Numbered from the stretch's first letter, positions 5,871-12,558 are shown. The stretch: DNA of 13,955 nt from Maricaulis sp. (GCA_002694345.1 NZLV01000194.1:1-13955), one strand, 5' to 3'. The notes: generated from the sequence alone by a model not told the origin. Program-made: numbers and translations.

Positions 5871-7235
5871 CTAGAGGTCGAAGCGCTCGCGGTGTTCCGG
5901 GATTGCGCAGGCCCAGCCCAGCTCGTTCTCGATCCGGTCGCGCAGGGCGCGGGAGGCCTGCGGCTCGCCATGCACCAGGAAGGTGCGGCGGGGCGGGCGC
6001 TTGAAATGGCGCAGCCAGGCCATGATGCCGTTGGCGTCAGCATGCGCCGACAGCATGGGCAGGTCGGCGACCTCGGCCTCGATGGCGATCGAGCGTCCGT
6101 GAATGCGAACCTCGTCGGCGCCCGCCACAATGGCAGCCCCCGGTGTGCCCGGCGCCTGGAAGCCGGAGAACAGGATCGTGTTGCGCCGGTCGGACGCATA
6201 GGTCTTCAGATGGTGCTGGACGCGGCCGCCGGTCACCATGCCGCTGGCGGCAATGATGATCTTGGGCATGGGATCGGCGGTGATCTCCTTGGACCGTTCC
6301 GCCTCGCGGACATATTCCACTGACCGGCCCATCGCTTCGGCGTCGTCGCGGGACAGTTTGTGCTCGCCGATGTGACGGCCCAGCAGGTTGCTCGCATTGA
6401 TCGCCATCGGACTGTCCAGATAGACGGGGACCGGCGGCAATTGTCCGGCCTGGCGAAGCTTCCACAGGAAGTAGATCAGCAATTGGGACCGGCCGACCGC
6501 AAAGGCCGGAATGATCAGCGTGCCGCCCCGGCCCACGGTCCGCTTGACGATGCCGGCCAGAACTTCCCCGGCATCGCGGGTTTCGTGCAGGCGGTCGCCA
6601 TAAGTGGTTTCCAGGATGAGATAGTCGGCCTGCTCGATCGGTTCCGGGTCGCACATGATCGGATCGCCGAACCGGCCCAGATCGCCGGAGAAGGCGATGC
6701 GGCGACCCTGCCAGTCCAGCGTCACGGTCGCCGCGCCAAGGATATGGCCGGCCCGGTTCAGCCGGGCCCGGCCGCCGCCGGGCAGGTTGAAATCCGTGTC
6801 GAAGGGCTCGTCCCGGAAAAAGCTCATCGCCTCCTCCGCATCCTTCTGGGTGTAGAGCGGCAGGGCGGGTTCGTGGCGGGAGAAGCGTTTGCGATTGGCG
6901 TACTCCGCGTCCCGTTCCTGCAGATAGCCGCTATCGCTGAGCAGGATGCGGCACAGGTCGAGCGTGGGCGGCGTGCAGACGATGTCGCCGTCATACCCTT
7001 CCCGGATCAGGCGCGGGATATAGCCGGAATGATCCAGATGGGCGTGCGAGAGCAGGATGGCGTCCAGGCTGGACGGCTCCACGCCGAAGGCCGACCAGTT
7101 GCGGCTGCGGATGTCACGGCGGCCCTGGAACATGCCGCAATCAAGCAGGATGCGCGTGCCGTCCGATTCCAGAAGGTGCCGCGAACCGGTGACGGTTCCA
7201 GCGGCCCCCAGGCAGGTCAGGGTCAGTGACTCCAT
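5871..7235 (-). CDS. Metallo-beta-lactamase/beta-CASP ribonuclease-like protein
   Basis: A 454-residue member of the MBL-fold beta-CASP family (YSH1/RNase J-like, 'RNA-specific metallohydrolase' group), expected to be a zinc-dependent cytoplasmic exo/endonuclease acting on RNA. All signature motifs are present: LLSHAHLDHSG (H64, H66, D68, H69), RAGHILGA (H164), FSGDLGR (D185), beta-CASP motif A ILETTYGD (E209), motif B SAHAD (H398) and motif C VHGE (H422). The segment IIPAFAVGRSQ and the SGM..GGRVQHHL stretch are typical of the prokaryotic CPSF73-like subfamily. I prefer ATG 7235 (MESLTLTCLGAAGTVTGS), with GGGA seven bases upstream. A GTG at 7259 would add eight residues with weaker signals. 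It lies upstream of nudC on the same strand and is divergent from a small unknown gene. Confidence 0.93.
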   Translation of the reverse strand: MESLTLTCLGAAGTVTGSRHLLESDGTRILLDCGMFQGRRDIRSRNWSAFGVEPSSLDAILLSHAHLDHSGYIPRLIREGYDGDIVCTPPTLDLCRILLSDSGYLQERDAEYANRKRFSRHEPALPLYTQKDAEEAMSFFRDEPFDTDFNLPGGGRARLNRAGHILGAATVTLDWQGRRIAFSGDLGRFGDPIMCDPEPIEQADYLILETTYGDRLHETRDAGEVLAGIVKRTVGRGGTLIIPAFAVGRSQLLIYFLWKLRQAGQLPPVPVYLDSPMAINASNLLGRHIGEHKLSRDDAEAMGRSVEYVREAERSKEITADPMPKIIIAASGMVTGGRVQHHLKTYASDRRNTILFSGFQAPGTPGAAIVAGADEVRIHGRSIAIEAEVADLPMLSAHADANGIMAWLRHFKRPPRRTFLVHGEPQASRALRDRIENELGWACAIPEHRERFDL

Positions 7236-7273
7236 GGATAGGTCCCGATGGCTTGCCACCCATTCTGCGTCAG

Positions 7274-7285
7274 AAATCGCGATTT
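7274..7285. repeat. 12-bp perfect palindrome AAATCGCGATTT
   Basis: AAATCGCGATTT is self-complementary over all 12 bases and lies 38 bp upstream of the beta-CASP nuclease start, in the divergent intergenic region. It may be an operator; no regulator is identified. Confidence 0.45.
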
Positions 7286-7312
7286 GCCTCCTGCAAAAGT
7301 GTCACGCCCCTC

Positions 7313-7341
7313 TTGCAATTGCGAATGACTCGCAAATAGAG
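7313..7341 (+). promoter_or_regulatory. Candidate promoter with Fur-box-like operator
   Basis: TTGCAA (7313-7318) and ATAGAG (7336-7341) are spaced 17 bp as a possible -35/-10 pair. Between them lies TTGCGA-ATGAC-TCGCAA (7319-7335), an exact 6-bp inverted repeat. Its core TGCGAATGACTCGCA (7320-7334) has the 7-1-7 layout of Fur boxes, with a further overlapping TTGCAAT half-site. The overlap would block RNA polymerase. Assignment to Fur, rather than another palindrome-binding repressor, is inference. Confidence 0.5.
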
Positions 7342-7361
7342 TGGGCGCAGGAGGTATCGAC

Positions 7362-7583
7362 ATGGCTTGCAAGACGAATTCTGTGGCCGGCTTCGGCGGT
7401 GACCCCGCCCGCATGGCCGTGCAGGACTGGCTGGAAACCCAGGCCCGCGTGACCGGATACTGGCGTGATCTTCTGGTCTGCGGCGACGGCAATGATGATC
7501 TGATCGCGGCGCTGGACGCCCATGCCAGCTTTCTGGCGGCGGCTGCGCATCTGGGGGGTGCAGATTTCTACCCCACGCAATGA
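7362..7583 (+). CDS. Small protein of unknown function (73 residues)
   Basis: I do not recognise this protein. The start ATG 7362 is well supported by a consensus Shine-Dalgarno AGGAGGT (7349-7355) at six bases' spacing. It begins MACKTNSVAGFGGDP and has a helical middle (MAVQDWLETQARVTGYWRDLLVC, about 19-41), then an acidic turn CGDGNDD and an Ala-rich amphipathic helix (LIAALDAHASFLAAAAHL), ending GGADFYPTQ. There are two cysteines (C3, C41), no signal peptide and no clear membrane span. It is preceded by a Fur-box-like operator and divergent from the nuclease gene; the SRP RNA promoter begins about 10 bp after its stop. An iron-responsive small cytosolic protein is the best guess and rests only on the upstream site. 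Confidence 0.7.
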   Translation: MACKTNSVAGFGGDPARMAVQDWLETQARVTGYWRDLLVCGDGNDDLIAALDAHASFLAAAAHLGGADFYPTQ

Positions 7584-7592
7584 GTGCGCGCC

Positions 7593-7621
7593 TTGCGTTG
7601 AAGGCACCGGCACGCGATATA
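7593..7621 (+). promoter_or_regulatory. Promoter of the SRP RNA gene
   Basis: TTGCGT (7593-7598) and GATATA (7616-7621) are separated by exactly 17 bp. The -10 ends seven bases before the first paired base of the SRP RNA at 7628, so spacing to the RNA 5' end is as expected. Confidence 0.65.
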
Positions 7622-7627
7622 GAGCGC

Positions 7628-7723
7628 GGAAGATCGGCGGTGGACGAGTGCCTCGCCAACCCGGTCAGGTCCGGAAGGAAGCAGCCGTAACGAGTTTTCA
7701 CTCGGGTCGCTGTCCGGTCTTCC
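7628..7723 (+). ncRNA. ffs: Small signal recognition particle RNA (4.5S type)
   Basis: The RNA scaffold of the signal recognition particle; it binds Ffh and targets nascent membrane proteins to FtsY. The conserved apical domain is unmistakable: GGTCAGGTCCGGAAGGAAGC followed by AGCC at 7663-7686. The outer helix closes with GGAAGATCGG (7628-7637) against CCGGTCTTCC (7714-7723), with one G-U pair, giving a ~96-nt hairpin of the Gram-negative type without an Alu domain. Ends are approximate to a few bases. Position directly upstream of dnaX is common in alphaproteobacteria. Confidence 0.95.
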
Positions 7724-7741
7724 ACTTCAATTCAGCGTCAG

Positions 7742-7757
7742 GCGTTTCAGAAAACGC
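7742..7757 (+). other. Short hairpin between the SRP RNA gene and dnaX
   Basis: GCGTTT (7742-7747) and AAACGC (7752-7757) pair around CAGA. There is no U-run after it (GAATCTTGCTCT), so it is at best a weak terminator or 3' processing signal for the SRP RNA. Confidence 0.3.
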
Positions 7758-7768
7758 GAATCTTGCTC

Positions 7769-7777
7769 TAGGCTCCG
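7769..7777 (+). promoter_or_regulatory. Possible -10 region (TAGGCTCCG) upstream of dnaX
   Basis: TAGGCTCCG lies 63 bp before the dnaX start and is identical to the element at 4084-4092. No good -35 is visible 17 bp upstream. It may let dnaX be transcribed independently of the SRP RNA. Confidence 0.28.
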
Positions 7778-7840
7778 GACGGGCTTTCCGGTGAACGGAG
7801 AGCCGTAACGCGCCGCCCTCTAGCCATCTGACAGGATCCC

Positions 7841-9691
7841 ATGGACGACACCCCGCTCTCCACCGACGACACCGGAGCGAGCGACGACGTCCTGATGCCG
7901 GGACTCGATCTGCCGTCGACCGCGCCCGATCCGGGCTATCAGGTGCTGGCCCGCAAATACCGCCCGTCGAAATTCGAGGATCTGATCGGCCAGGAGCCGA
8001 TGGTCCGCACGCTGACCAACGCCTTTGCCGCAGGCCGGATCGCGCATGCCTACATGCTCACCGGCGTGCGCGGGATCGGCAAGACCACGACGGCCCGCCT
8101 GATCGCCCGCGCGCTGAACTATGCCAATGACGAGGTCGACGGTCCGTCCATGGATCTCAACTTCCCCGGCGTGCATTGCGAAGCGATTGCCCGTTCGGCC
8201 CATGTCGATGTCATGGAGATGGACGCCGCCTCGCGCACCGGGGTCGGCGATATCCGGGAAATCCTGGAAGGCGTGCGCTATGCGCCGGTCTCGGCCCGCT
8301 ACAAGGTCTACATCATCGACGAAGTGCACATGCTCTCCACCTCGGCCTTCAACGCCCTGTTGAAGACGCTCGAGGAGCCGCCGGAGCATGCCAAGTTCAT
8401 TTTCGCGACCACGGAGATCCGCAAGGTTCCGGTGACTGTGCTGTCGCGCTGCCAGCGTTTCGACCTCAAGCGGATCGATCGCGAAGTGCTCACCGACCAT
8501 CTTGACCGCATCTGCCGGCTGGAAAACGCCCAGGTCGACCGCGAGGGCCTGTCCCTGATCGCCCGGGCTGCCGAAGGTTCGGTGCGGGACGCGCTCTCCC
8601 TGCTGGACCAGGCCATCGTGCAGGGCAGCGAGGAGGACGGACCGGTCTCCGCGCCGCAGATCCGCGACATGCTGGGCCTGGCCGACCGTGCCCGGGTGCT
8701 CGACCTGCTCGAGGAAGCCCTGACCGGTGAAACCGCCAAGGCGCTCGACGAGCTGGCCTCGCTCTATGATGCCGGCGGCGACCCGGTCGTGATCACGCGG
8801 GACCTGCTGGATTTCGTCCACGCCCTGTCGCGCGTGAAGGCGGCCGGTGCCGGGGCTGATCTGGGTGAAGCCGCCGATACGGTGGAGCGCCTCGCCAGGC
8901 TGGCCGATGCCCAATCCCTGGGCCAGCTGACCCGGCTCTGGAAGATCCTGCTGACCGGTCTGGATGATGTGCGCAACGCGCCGGACCCGCTGGCCGCCGC
9001 CGACATGACCGTGCTGCGTCTGGCCGCTGCGGCCTCGCTGCCAGGGCCGGAAGAGGCAGCGCGCATCCTGGCCGGGCATCCGGCATCGCCTGCCGCTCCG
9101 TCAGGCGGGGAGGCGCCGGGAAAGCCTGAGCCGGCGTCGATGGCGCCGGCGGATCATTTCGCAGACACCGCGCCGCATCCGACCGCTCCTTCGCCTGCAC
9201 CATCCTCCGGCCCGTCGGCGGCGGTGTTCGAACCGGTCAGCCCGCCGGACCGCACCCAGCCGGAGGGCGAGGTGCCGATGGACGGTCCGGCGACCTTCGA
9301 GGCGCTGATCGAACTCTTGCGCGAAAAGCGTGACATTGCCCTGCAGACCGATGTGGAACGCTATGTCCGCCCGGCCGGTTTCAAGCCGGGTTCCTTCACC
9401 TATCAGCCGGAACCGGATTGTCCGCCGGATCTGGGCCAGCGTCTGGCCAAGCGCCTGCTGGAATGGACCGGTGCGCGTTGGGCCATTCTGGCCAGTGGGG
9501 ATGCGAAAGGCGGGGAGACCTGGTCCGAGCGCCGCAAACGCCTGGAGGCGGAGCGCCTGGAACAGGCCCGGCGCGACCCGGCTGTCGCCGAGGCCTTGCG
9601 TCTCTTCCCCGGTGCAGAGATTTTGGCCGTCCGAGACGCCGTTTCGGCCGAAGACGGCAAGGATGAAACCAGTACGGAGAAACGGGCATGA
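7841..9691 (+). CDS. dnaX: DNA polymerase III subunit tau (clamp loader ATPase DnaX)
   Basis: A 616-residue AAA+ ATPase of the replicative clamp loader, which loads the beta clamp and links polymerase cores. Motifs: Walker A GVRGIGKTT (75-83), Walker B IIDEVH (158-163), sensor 1 FATTE (188-192), the arginine-finger motif SRCQRFDL (202-209) and sensor 2 region GSVRDALSLLDQA. The zinc site that normally has four cysteines keeps only C113 (HCEAIA). A Pro/Ala/Ser-rich linker (about 408-470) leads to a C-terminal domain expected to bind the polymerase alpha subunit. I saw no A-rich slippery heptamer of the kind that makes gamma in E. coli, so only full-length tau may be made. The start is ATG 7841 with AGGA four bases upstream, and the first 30 residues are an acidic, disordered-looking extension. 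It overlaps the next gene by ATGA. Confidence 0.96.
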   Translation: MDDTPLSTDDTGASDDVLMPGLDLPSTAPDPGYQVLARKYRPSKFEDLIGQEPMVRTLTNAFAAGRIAHAYMLTGVRGIGKTTTARLIARALNYANDEVDGPSMDLNFPGVHCEAIARSAHVDVMEMDAASRTGVGDIREILEGVRYAPVSARYKVYIIDEVHMLSTSAFNALLKTLEEPPEHAKFIFATTEIRKVPVTVLSRCQRFDLKRIDREVLTDHLDRICRLENAQVDREGLSLIARAAEGSVRDALSLLDQAIVQGSEEDGPVSAPQIRDMLGLADRARVLDLLEEALTGETAKALDELASLYDAGGDPVVITRDLLDFVHALSRVKAAGAGADLGEAADTVERLARLADAQSLGQLTRLWKILLTGLDDVRNAPDPLAAADMTVLRLAAAASLPGPEEAARILAGHPASPAAPSGGEAPGKPEPASMAPADHFADTAPHPTAPSPAPSSGPSAAVFEPVSPPDRTQPEGEVPMDGPATFEALIELLREKRDIALQTDVERYVRPAGFKPGSFTYQPEPDCPPDLGQRLAKRLLEWTGARWAILASGDAKGGETWSERRKRLEAERLEQARRDPAVAEALRLFPGAEILAVRDAVSAEDGKDETSTEKRA

Positions 9692-10011
9692 AGGACCTGA
9701 TGGGCCTGATGAAGCAGGCGCAGGCCATGCAGCAGAAAATGGCGGAAGCCCAGGCCAAGCTGGATGAGGAAGTGGTGACGGGTGAAGCCGGCGCCGGTCT
9801 CATCACGGTCAGCATGACCGCCAAGGGCGATCTCAAGCGCGTCAATATCGACAAGTCGCTGATCGACCCGGAAGAGCCGGAGATTCTCGAGGACCTGATC
9901 CTGGCCGCCCATAATGATGCCCGCCGCAAGGCGGAAGTGCGCCAGCAGGAAATCGTCAAGGACGCCGCTGGCGGACTGGAATTGCCGCCCGGCATGCAGA
10001 TGCCGTTCTGA
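9688..10011 (+). CDS. YbaB/EbfC family nucleoid-associated protein
   Basis: A 107-residue small DNA-binding protein of the YbaB/EbfC family, which forms tweezer-like dimers on DNA. It shows the family pattern: an N-terminal amphipathic helix with Met/Gln repeats (LMKQAQAMQQKMAEAQAKL), a beta region (GLITVSMTAKGDLKRVNIDKSL), an acidic loop with IDPEEPEILEDLILAAHNDA, and a C-terminal Gly/Pro/Met-rich end. Its ATG overlaps the dnaX TGA, and GGAGA (9676-9680) gives a ribosome-binding site inside dnaX, so the two are translationally coupled. The order dnaX-ebfC-recR is widely conserved and supports the call. Confidence 0.95.
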   Translation: MKDLMGLMKQAQAMQQKMAEAQAKLDEEVVTGEAGAGLITVSMTAKGDLKRVNIDKSLIDPEEPEILEDLILAAHNDARRKAEVRQQEIVKDAAGGLELPPGMQMPF

Positions 10012-10033
10012 TCGACCACAAAGGACGGACACC

Positions 10034-10639
10034 ATGCGCACCGCGTCGGCCGGCCCGGAAATCGAACGCCTGATCACCCTCCTGGCGAAACTGCCGGGAC
10101 TGGGACCGCGCTCGGCGCGGCGTGCCGCGCTGCAATTGCTGGGCAAGCGCGACGTGCTGATGCGTCCGCTCGCCGATGCTCTGGCCGATGCCGCGAACAA
10201 GATCCAGGCCTGTTCGACCTGTGGCAATCTGGATGTCACCGATCCCTGTGCGGTGTGCGCAGCGCCCAATCGCCAGGACGCCGCGATCTGCGTGGTCGAG
10301 ACGGTGGGTGATCTGTGGGCGCTCGAGCGGGCCGGTGCCTTCAAGGGGCGCTATCATGTTCTGGGCGGGGTCCTGTCCGCGCTGGACGGCGTGCGGCCCG
10401 AGGATCTCAACATTGCACGCCTGGTCGAGCGGGCGGCCGATGGGGCCGTCACCGAGATCGTGCTCGCCCTCAATGCCACGGTCGACGGCCAGACCACGGC
10501 ACACTATCTGGCTGACAAGCTGGAGCCCTGCGGCGTGTCCGTGACCTCCCTGGCACGGGGTGTTCCGGTGGGAGGCGAGCTGGATTATCTGGACGACGGA
10601 ACCCTCGCGGCGGCCTTCCGCAGCCGGTCTTCGGTCTAG
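10034..10639 (+). CDS. recR: Recombination mediator protein RecR
   Basis: A 201-residue protein, the usual length of RecR, which acts with RecF/RecO to load RecA at gapped DNA. Visible domains: helix-hairpin-helix LAKLPGLGPRSARRAALQL (18-36), a four-cysteine zinc finger (C60, C63, C72, C75), a Toprim domain at about 83-178 beginning VVETVGDLWALE, and a C-terminal RGVPVGGELDYLDDGTL typical of the family. The frame is open upstream into ebfC, but ATG 10034 with AAGGA (10021-10025) eight bases upstream is the clear start. It follows ebfC by 22 bp in one transcription unit. Confidence 0.97.
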   Translation: MRTASAGPEIERLITLLAKLPGLGPRSARRAALQLLGKRDVLMRPLADALADAANKIQACSTCGNLDVTDPCAVCAAPNRQDAAICVVETVGDLWALERAGAFKGRYHVLGGVLSALDGVRPEDLNIARLVERAADGAVTEIVLALNATVDGQTTAHYLADKLEPCGVSVTSLARGVPVGGELDYLDDGTLAAAFRSRSSV

Positions 10640-10670
10640 TTCCACTTTCCTCGAAATCAAAACAGCTTAT

Positions 10671-10698
10671 CCTCTCCTCCAGAGATTTTGGGGAGGGG
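10671..10698 (+). promoter_or_regulatory. Possible ribosome-binding-site switch before the YhhQ gene
   Basis: CCTCTCC (10671-10677) can pair with GGGGAGG (10690-10696), masking the Shine-Dalgarno GGGGAGGGG of the next gene. Alternatively CTCT (10672-10675) pairs with AGAG (10681-10684) around CCTCC, leaving the site free. The two foldings exclude each other, as in a translational switch. It does not match the preQ1-I consensus I know. Confidence 0.35.
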
Positions 10699-10702
10699 CT
10701 CC

Positions 10703-11422
10703 TTGGATCCGTCAGTTGATGCCGCCATGCATCCGGAGAAAGTCACGCGGAAGGCCTTTGTGCTGTTCTTCTGCACGGGCCTTTTCATGGTCTCCCTCGT
10801 GCTCGCGGCCCTGACCGCAATCAAGGTGCATGAAGTCCAGCTGGGCCCGCTTGTCGTGCTCGTTCCCGCCGGAACCCTGGCGTTCGGCCTGACCTATCTG
10901 GCCACGGATGTGATCAGCGAGGTCTGGGGGCGCGGCTATGCCATGTGTGTCGTGCTGACCGGTGTGGCGATGCGTTTCCTGGTCGCGCTCCTGCTGGTCT
11001 ATGCCATGCACGCCGAAGCGGTATTCCCCTTCATGACGCCGGCGGAGAGCTGGACGCCCGACCGTCAGGCCGAGTTCGTCTCGGTGTTCTCATCGGGCAA
11101 CCGCACCAATTTCGCCGGCCTTGTCGCATTTGGCCTGAGCGCGCTGGCGGACGTGCTGATCTTCCACCATCTGCGGATCAAGGATCAGGGCAAGAACCGG
11201 CTCTGGCTGCGCAACAATGTCTCCACCATCGTGTCGCAGATCCTCAATTCCACGATCTTCATTTCCGTGGCTTTTGCAGGGATTTTCAGCTGGGCGGAGA
11301 TCGGTAGCCTGATCCTGGGACAGGTCCTCTTCAAGATCACGGTGGCGGTGCTCGACACGCCGGCCGTCTACCTGCTCCGCAATGTCGCGGAGGGGCGCAA
11401 GCTCACCGATATGCGCGGCTAG
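10703..11422 (+). CDS. Queuosine precursor transporter (YhhQ/VUT family)
   Basis: A 239-residue inner-membrane protein of the YhhQ/Vut_1 family, whose E. coli member imports the queuosine precursors preQ0/preQ1. About six hydrophobic segments are visible, starting AFVLFFCTGLFMVSLVLAALTA. Family hallmarks include LTYLATDVISEVWGR after the second segment, the loop SVFSSGNRTNFAGLVAF, the RIKDQGKNRLWLRNNVSTIVSQ stretch (shown here in parts of the protein around residues 150-175), and the C-terminal KITVAVLDTPAVYLLR. I favour a TTG start at 10703, because GGGGAGGGG (10690-10698) lies four bases upstream. ATG 10727 would give 231 residues but has no Shine-Dalgarno. It follows recR by about 60 bp and may be co-transcribed. 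Its stop overlaps that of the convergent dehydrogenase gene. Confidence 0.88.
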   Translation: MDPSVDAAMHPEKVTRKAFVLFFCTGLFMVSLVLAALTAIKVHEVQLGPLVVLVPAGTLAFGLTYLATDVISEVWGRGYAMCVVLTGVAMRFLVALLLVYAMHAEAVFPFMTPAESWTPDRQAEFVSVFSSGNRTNFAGLVAFGLSALADVLIFHHLRIKDQGKNRLWLRNNVSTIVSQILNSTIFISVAFAGIFSWAEIGSLILGQVLFKITVAVLDTPAVYLLRNVAEGRKLTDMRG

Positions 11423-12558
11423 GGAATGACCCGGTCGAGCCGCACCAGGCGACCTTCGCGGGAATCCGTCAGCAGGTAGAGATGCCCGTCCGGGCCCAGG
11501 CTCACCTCCCGGATGCGTTCGCCCCAATCGGCCAGCAGGTTTTCGGTGGAAATGATCCGGTCGCCCTCGACCTCGAAACGCACCAGATGCTCGCCGGCGA
11601 GCGCGCCGATGAACAGGTCGCCTTGCCAGTCCGGAAACTCATCGCCTTCATAAAAGGCCATGGCCGACGGCGCGATCGAGGGATCCCAGAACCAGATCGG
11701 CTGTTCCATGCCCTCTGCATGGGTCGCGTCGGAGACCGGCGTGCCATCGTAATTGATGCCGTAGGAAATCACCGGCCAACCATAATTCCGTCCGGAGCGG
11801 AGCAGGTTGATCTCGTCGCCGCCCCGCGGACCGTGCTCATTGACCCAGACCGATCCGGTTTGCGGATTGATGGCGATCCCCTGCACATTCCGGTGGCCCC
11901 AGGAATAGATTTCCGGCTGTGCGCCGCGGGCCGAGGCAAACGGATTGTCGAAGGGGACGGTGCCGTCCTCATTGAGACGGATGATCGTGCCCAGATGGTT
12001 GGACAGGTTCTGGGCTTCGTCGCGGTACAGGCCGCCATCGCCCAGGCTGAGGATCAGGGTTCCGTCGGCCAGGAAGGCGATGCGGCCGCCGAAATGATAG
12101 CCCCGCGCCTTGTCGATATTAACGCGGAAGAGAGTCTCGACCGCCTCCAGTGATGTGCCGTCCTCGCTGAGGCGGCCGCGGCCCAGGGCCGTATGATTGG
12201 CGCTGGATGTGCCCTCGGAAAAGGCGAAATAGACCCAGCGTGTGGTCTCGAATTCGGGATGCAGGGCCAGTCCCAGCAGGCCGCCCTGATTGTCGGCCAG
12301 GATATCCGGCAGGCCGGTCACCGGTTCCGGCCGCAAGCGGCCCTCTGCGACATAGCGCAGCCGGCCGGGGCGTTCGGACACCAGGAAATCGCCATTGGGC
12401 AGGGGGGCCAGGGACCAGGGATGGTCCAGCCCGTCCGCCAGCGTGACCAGGGTGAAGTCGGCCTGCTCCGTCTCCTGGATATCCGTCTGGGCCTGTGCGG
12501 GCAGGGCCGCCAGTCCGGTCAGGATGGACAGGGTCAGACAGGTCACCATGGCGCGCAT
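11419..12558 (-). CDS. PQQ-dependent aldose sugar dehydrogenase-like protein
   Basis: A 379-residue secreted beta-propeller protein of the soluble glucose/aldose sugar dehydrogenase (GSDH, YliI/Asd-like) family, which oxidises sugars in the periplasm with pyrroloquinoline quinone. Residues 1-23 are a signal peptide (CLTLSILTGLAALPAQAQ, cleavage after AQA). Propeller motifs include HPWSLAPLPNGD (46-57), GYHFGGRI with H155 as the probable catalytic base, SLGDGG (171-176), WGHRNVQG (220-227, Arg223 at the active site), VNEHGPRGGDEIN and GRNYGWP. The ATG at 12558 has GGAG nine bases upstream. No PQQ synthesis genes lie in the window, so cofactor supply is unknown. It is downstream of the HfsK-like gene on the same strand with an 89-bp gap. 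Its stop shares a CTAG with the YhhQ stop. Confidence 0.9.
   Translation of the reverse strand: MRAMVTCLTLSILTGLAALPAQAQTDIQETEQADFTLVTLADGLDHPWSLAPLPNGDFLVSERPGRLRYVAEGRLRPEPVTGLPDILADNQGGLLGLALHPEFETTRWVYFAFSEGTSSANHTALGRGRLSEDGTSLEAVETLFRVNIDKARGYHFGGRIAFLADGTLILSLGDGGLYRDEAQNLSNHLGTIIRLNEDGTVPFDNPFASARGAQPEIYSWGHRNVQGIAINPQTGSVWVNEHGPRGGDEINLLRSGRNYGWPVISYGINYDGTPVSDATHAEGMEQPIWFWDPSIAPSAMAFYEGDEFPDWQGDLFIGALAGEHLVRFEVEGDRIISTENLLADWGERIREVSLGPDGHLYLLTDSREGRLVRLDRVIP

Noticed and set aside
6360..7229. 289-codon + strand frame antisense to the beta-CASP nuclease
   Set aside because: The nuclease has every family motif; the opposite frame has none.
7820..9079. 419-codon open frame antisense to dnaX
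   Set aside because: It mirrors the codon structure of dnaX, which is certain. The translation is rich in Arg/Gly/His with no recognisable domain.
9403..10344. 313-codon - strand frame across dnaX, ebfC and recR
   Set aside because: It crosses three well-identified genes on the other strand; shadow of GC-rich coding.
10640..10702. preQ1-I riboswitch ahead of the YhhQ gene
   Set aside because: The expected conserved loop and A-rich tail are not present; only a generic ribosome-binding-site switch can be proposed.
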